NCBI GenBank assembly: GCA_030065635.1
Contig: JASJDJ010000014.1
Location: forward strand, 1-45,182
DNA: 45,182 nucleotides
Direction: 5' to 3'
Source: Xenococcaceae cyanobacterium MO_188.B32
GTDB lineage: Bacteria > Cyanobacteriota > Cyanobacteriia > Cyanobacteriales > Xenococcaceae
The first letter of the stretch is position 1, and every line of letters starts with the position of its first letter. The notes below the pieces were generated by a model. The model ran no database searches, was not told where the DNA came from, and worked only from the letters and a program-made list of their open reading frames with translations. Below, piece by piece: positions 44,482 to 45,182 of the stretch. A program made the position numbers and the translations under genes.

Positions 44482-44584
44482 GGACCTGCCCGGAAATAAG
44501 TTCGGCAGACGTAACCCAACAGATAATCGTGGAGACTCAACAATCAACCCAAAAAGGCCGAACTTATTTTTGGACGACTTCTAA
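44482..44584. mobile_element. 103-bp inverted-repeat insertion in the transposase remnant
   Basis: AAATAAGTTCGGC (44494-44506) and its complement (44557-44569) form a perfect 13-bp inverted repeat. TCTAA occurs at 44477-44481 and 44580-44584. Removing 103 bp restores the continuous frame PIRSKTPRLVVQEIYGW, exactly as expected for IS4 transposases. Confidence 0.75.
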
Positions 44585-44859
44585 AACACCAAGGTTAGTT
44601 GTACAAGAGATTTATGGTTGGTTGTTAGCACATTGGGCGGTGCGCTGTTTGATGTTTAAAGCCTCCACGGATGCTGGTATTTCCCCTTTGCGCGCGCGGA
44701 TTTACTGGGAGTTTACGTGTTCTACGTCGTGCTGTTCCTTTGTTTCAACAGGCTGCGAGCGCTAATCTTCCTATCTTTGCTAGTTGGTTAATGGAAGAGA
44801 TTTTAGCTCAACAGATTCCCCCCAGACAAGGCAGGATTAATCCCCGAGTGGTTAAAAAG

Positions 44860-44925
44860 CGCACCGCCCGCGCCGAGGTTTCCCCCATTCGAGGGCAAGC
44901 CTCGGCGTTAGGACGGAGCAAGAAG
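44860..44925. repeat. In-frame GC-rich hairpin insertion in the transposase tail
   Basis: Between RVVKK and KPRSKFKSKK about 60 bp encode RTARAEVSPIRGQASALGRS, absent from the usual protein order. CGCCGAGG (44871-44878) pairs with CCTCGGCG (44900-44907). The insertion keeps the reading frame. Confidence 0.55.
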
Positions 44926-45038
44926 CCTCGCTCCAAATTCAAGAGCAAGAAACGCTCACACAGAAACCGCACAACTCAACTTCAACCACTGACTTTGGCC
45001 CTCCCCAGACCAGCTGCTTAGCTGAGGCCTTTTCCCGG

Positions 45039-45115
45039 AAAGAATATACCACCTTTAAAAAGGTAAAACTAATGCTGCGTAACTGGATCCATCTATGAAA
45101 GGTGGTATATTCTTT
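45039..45115. mobile_element. 77-bp inverted-repeat element at the 3' end of the IS
   Basis: AAAGAATATACCACCTTT and its exact complement (18 bp) bound a 41-bp interior. It lies just after the transposase stop and inside the right end of the IS. No target duplication is evident. Confidence 0.6.
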
Positions 45116-45182
45116 GTTAGAAATCACCTGACAACTTTTTGTTTGAAGCGATCGCACTTGACCCTTAACCGAACAGTATTGC

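Larger units (their letters stand above)
43836..45021 (+). pseudogene. IS4-family transposase, multiply broken
   Basis: An N-terminal scrap (MRLPKLTLVPPKIESGDE) is followed after a large loss by LLTWDRGLHSFKMVKAALEQ. After a frameshift near 44240 come IPVRVIEYVIEENG and YHMRWEIENTLDELKTHL, the YREK signature of IS4 transposases. After a 103-bp insertion comes VVQEIYGWLLAHWAVRCLMF. After another shift near 44690 comes LRVLRRAVPLFQQA up to KKRSHRN. The segment with the first catalytic aspartate is gone. It cannot be active. Confidence 0.88.
43776..45181 (+). mobile_element. Decayed IS4-type insertion sequence
   Basis: The left end, CAATACTGTTCGTTTAAG (43776 on), and the right end, complement CAATACTGTTCGGTTAAG (to 45181), form terminal inverted repeats with one mismatch. 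They enclose about 1.4 kb of transposase debris. A target duplication cannot be checked because the right flank lies outside the window. The interior has an additional end-like copy (CGAGCAGTATTG at 44030-44041). Confidence 0.8.

Noticed and set aside
44939-45157. 72-codon minus-strand frame at the right edge
   Set aside because: It reads across the inverted repeat at 45039-45115 and the transposase tail; not a gene.
1-45182. tRNA, rRNA and CRISPR
   Set aside because: I looked for T-loop signatures, rRNA-like segments and evenly spaced direct repeats and saw none; a tRNA scan was not possible here.

Overview
The window looks like chromosomal DNA of a cyanobacterium. The palindrome GCGATCGC and its GGCGATCGCC variants occur throughout, as is typical of cyanobacterial genomes. 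The gene set fits: phylloquinone genes (menF-menD, menA), HemJ, a Tab2/Atab2 protein, an Rcp1-type response regulator, a BlaI/M56 pair and a TldD protease. Base composition is AT-rich. The exact genus cannot be fixed from the sequence; the dense interspersed repeats suggest a large, repeat-rich genome.

Layout. 1-1305: start of a secreted DUF3747-like gene (left edge cut), then a gap holding two miniature inverted-repeat elements with target duplications. 1306-7914: fdhD, a GH13 glucan enzyme with an MscS channel fragment fused to its 3' end, an MMADHC-like gene, an unknown gene, a 1.2-kb gap with structured repeats and a third miniature element, and a Tab2-like gene. 7980-12760: a membrane-anchored WD40/TPR protein, gnd and hemJ. 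12796-21336: a hybrid histidine kinase, blaI/M56 pair, YihY, PfpI, ClpP, a small membrane protein and a carotenoid-desaturase-like flavoprotein. 21891-26473: a CheY-like regulator with a REC-GGDEF-EAL protein, then a two-gene amino-acid ABC operon that stops short of its second permease. 26474-30275: a structured repeat block, serA, prmA and map. 30420-34910: menF-menD diverging from menA. 35026-38992: a partner-switching module. 39319-43721: tldD, an SNF-family Na+ symporter and a serine hydrolase. 43776-45181: a decayed IS4-type insertion sequence full of smaller insertions.

The most interesting locus is 35026-38992. An RsbW-type HATPase domain sits inside what looks like the membrane scaffold of a cellulose-synthase-type glycosyltransferase (two N-terminal and about four C-terminal membrane segments), with no glycosyltransferase motifs. 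It is followed by a lone STAS antagonist and, convergently, a REC-PAS-GAF-PP2C phosphatase. Kinase, antagonist and phosphatase are the three parts of a partner-switching circuit, here apparently tethered to the membrane by a borrowed scaffold.

A second theme is repeats. A family with a conserved frame (GGGGCTG ... ACGCCCCG) around hairpins whose two arms change together occurs at about 6.4, 12.8 and 26.7 kb, with possible degenerate copies at 6.13 and 44.1 kb. At 12.8 kb a copy supplies the stop codon and last residues of the hybrid kinase. Three miniature elements have clear terminal inverted repeats and exact 13-, 8- and 9-bp target duplications. In the IS4 remnant the broken reading frame lets one insertion of 103 bp be read out exactly.

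No tRNA, rRNA or CRISPR array was seen.
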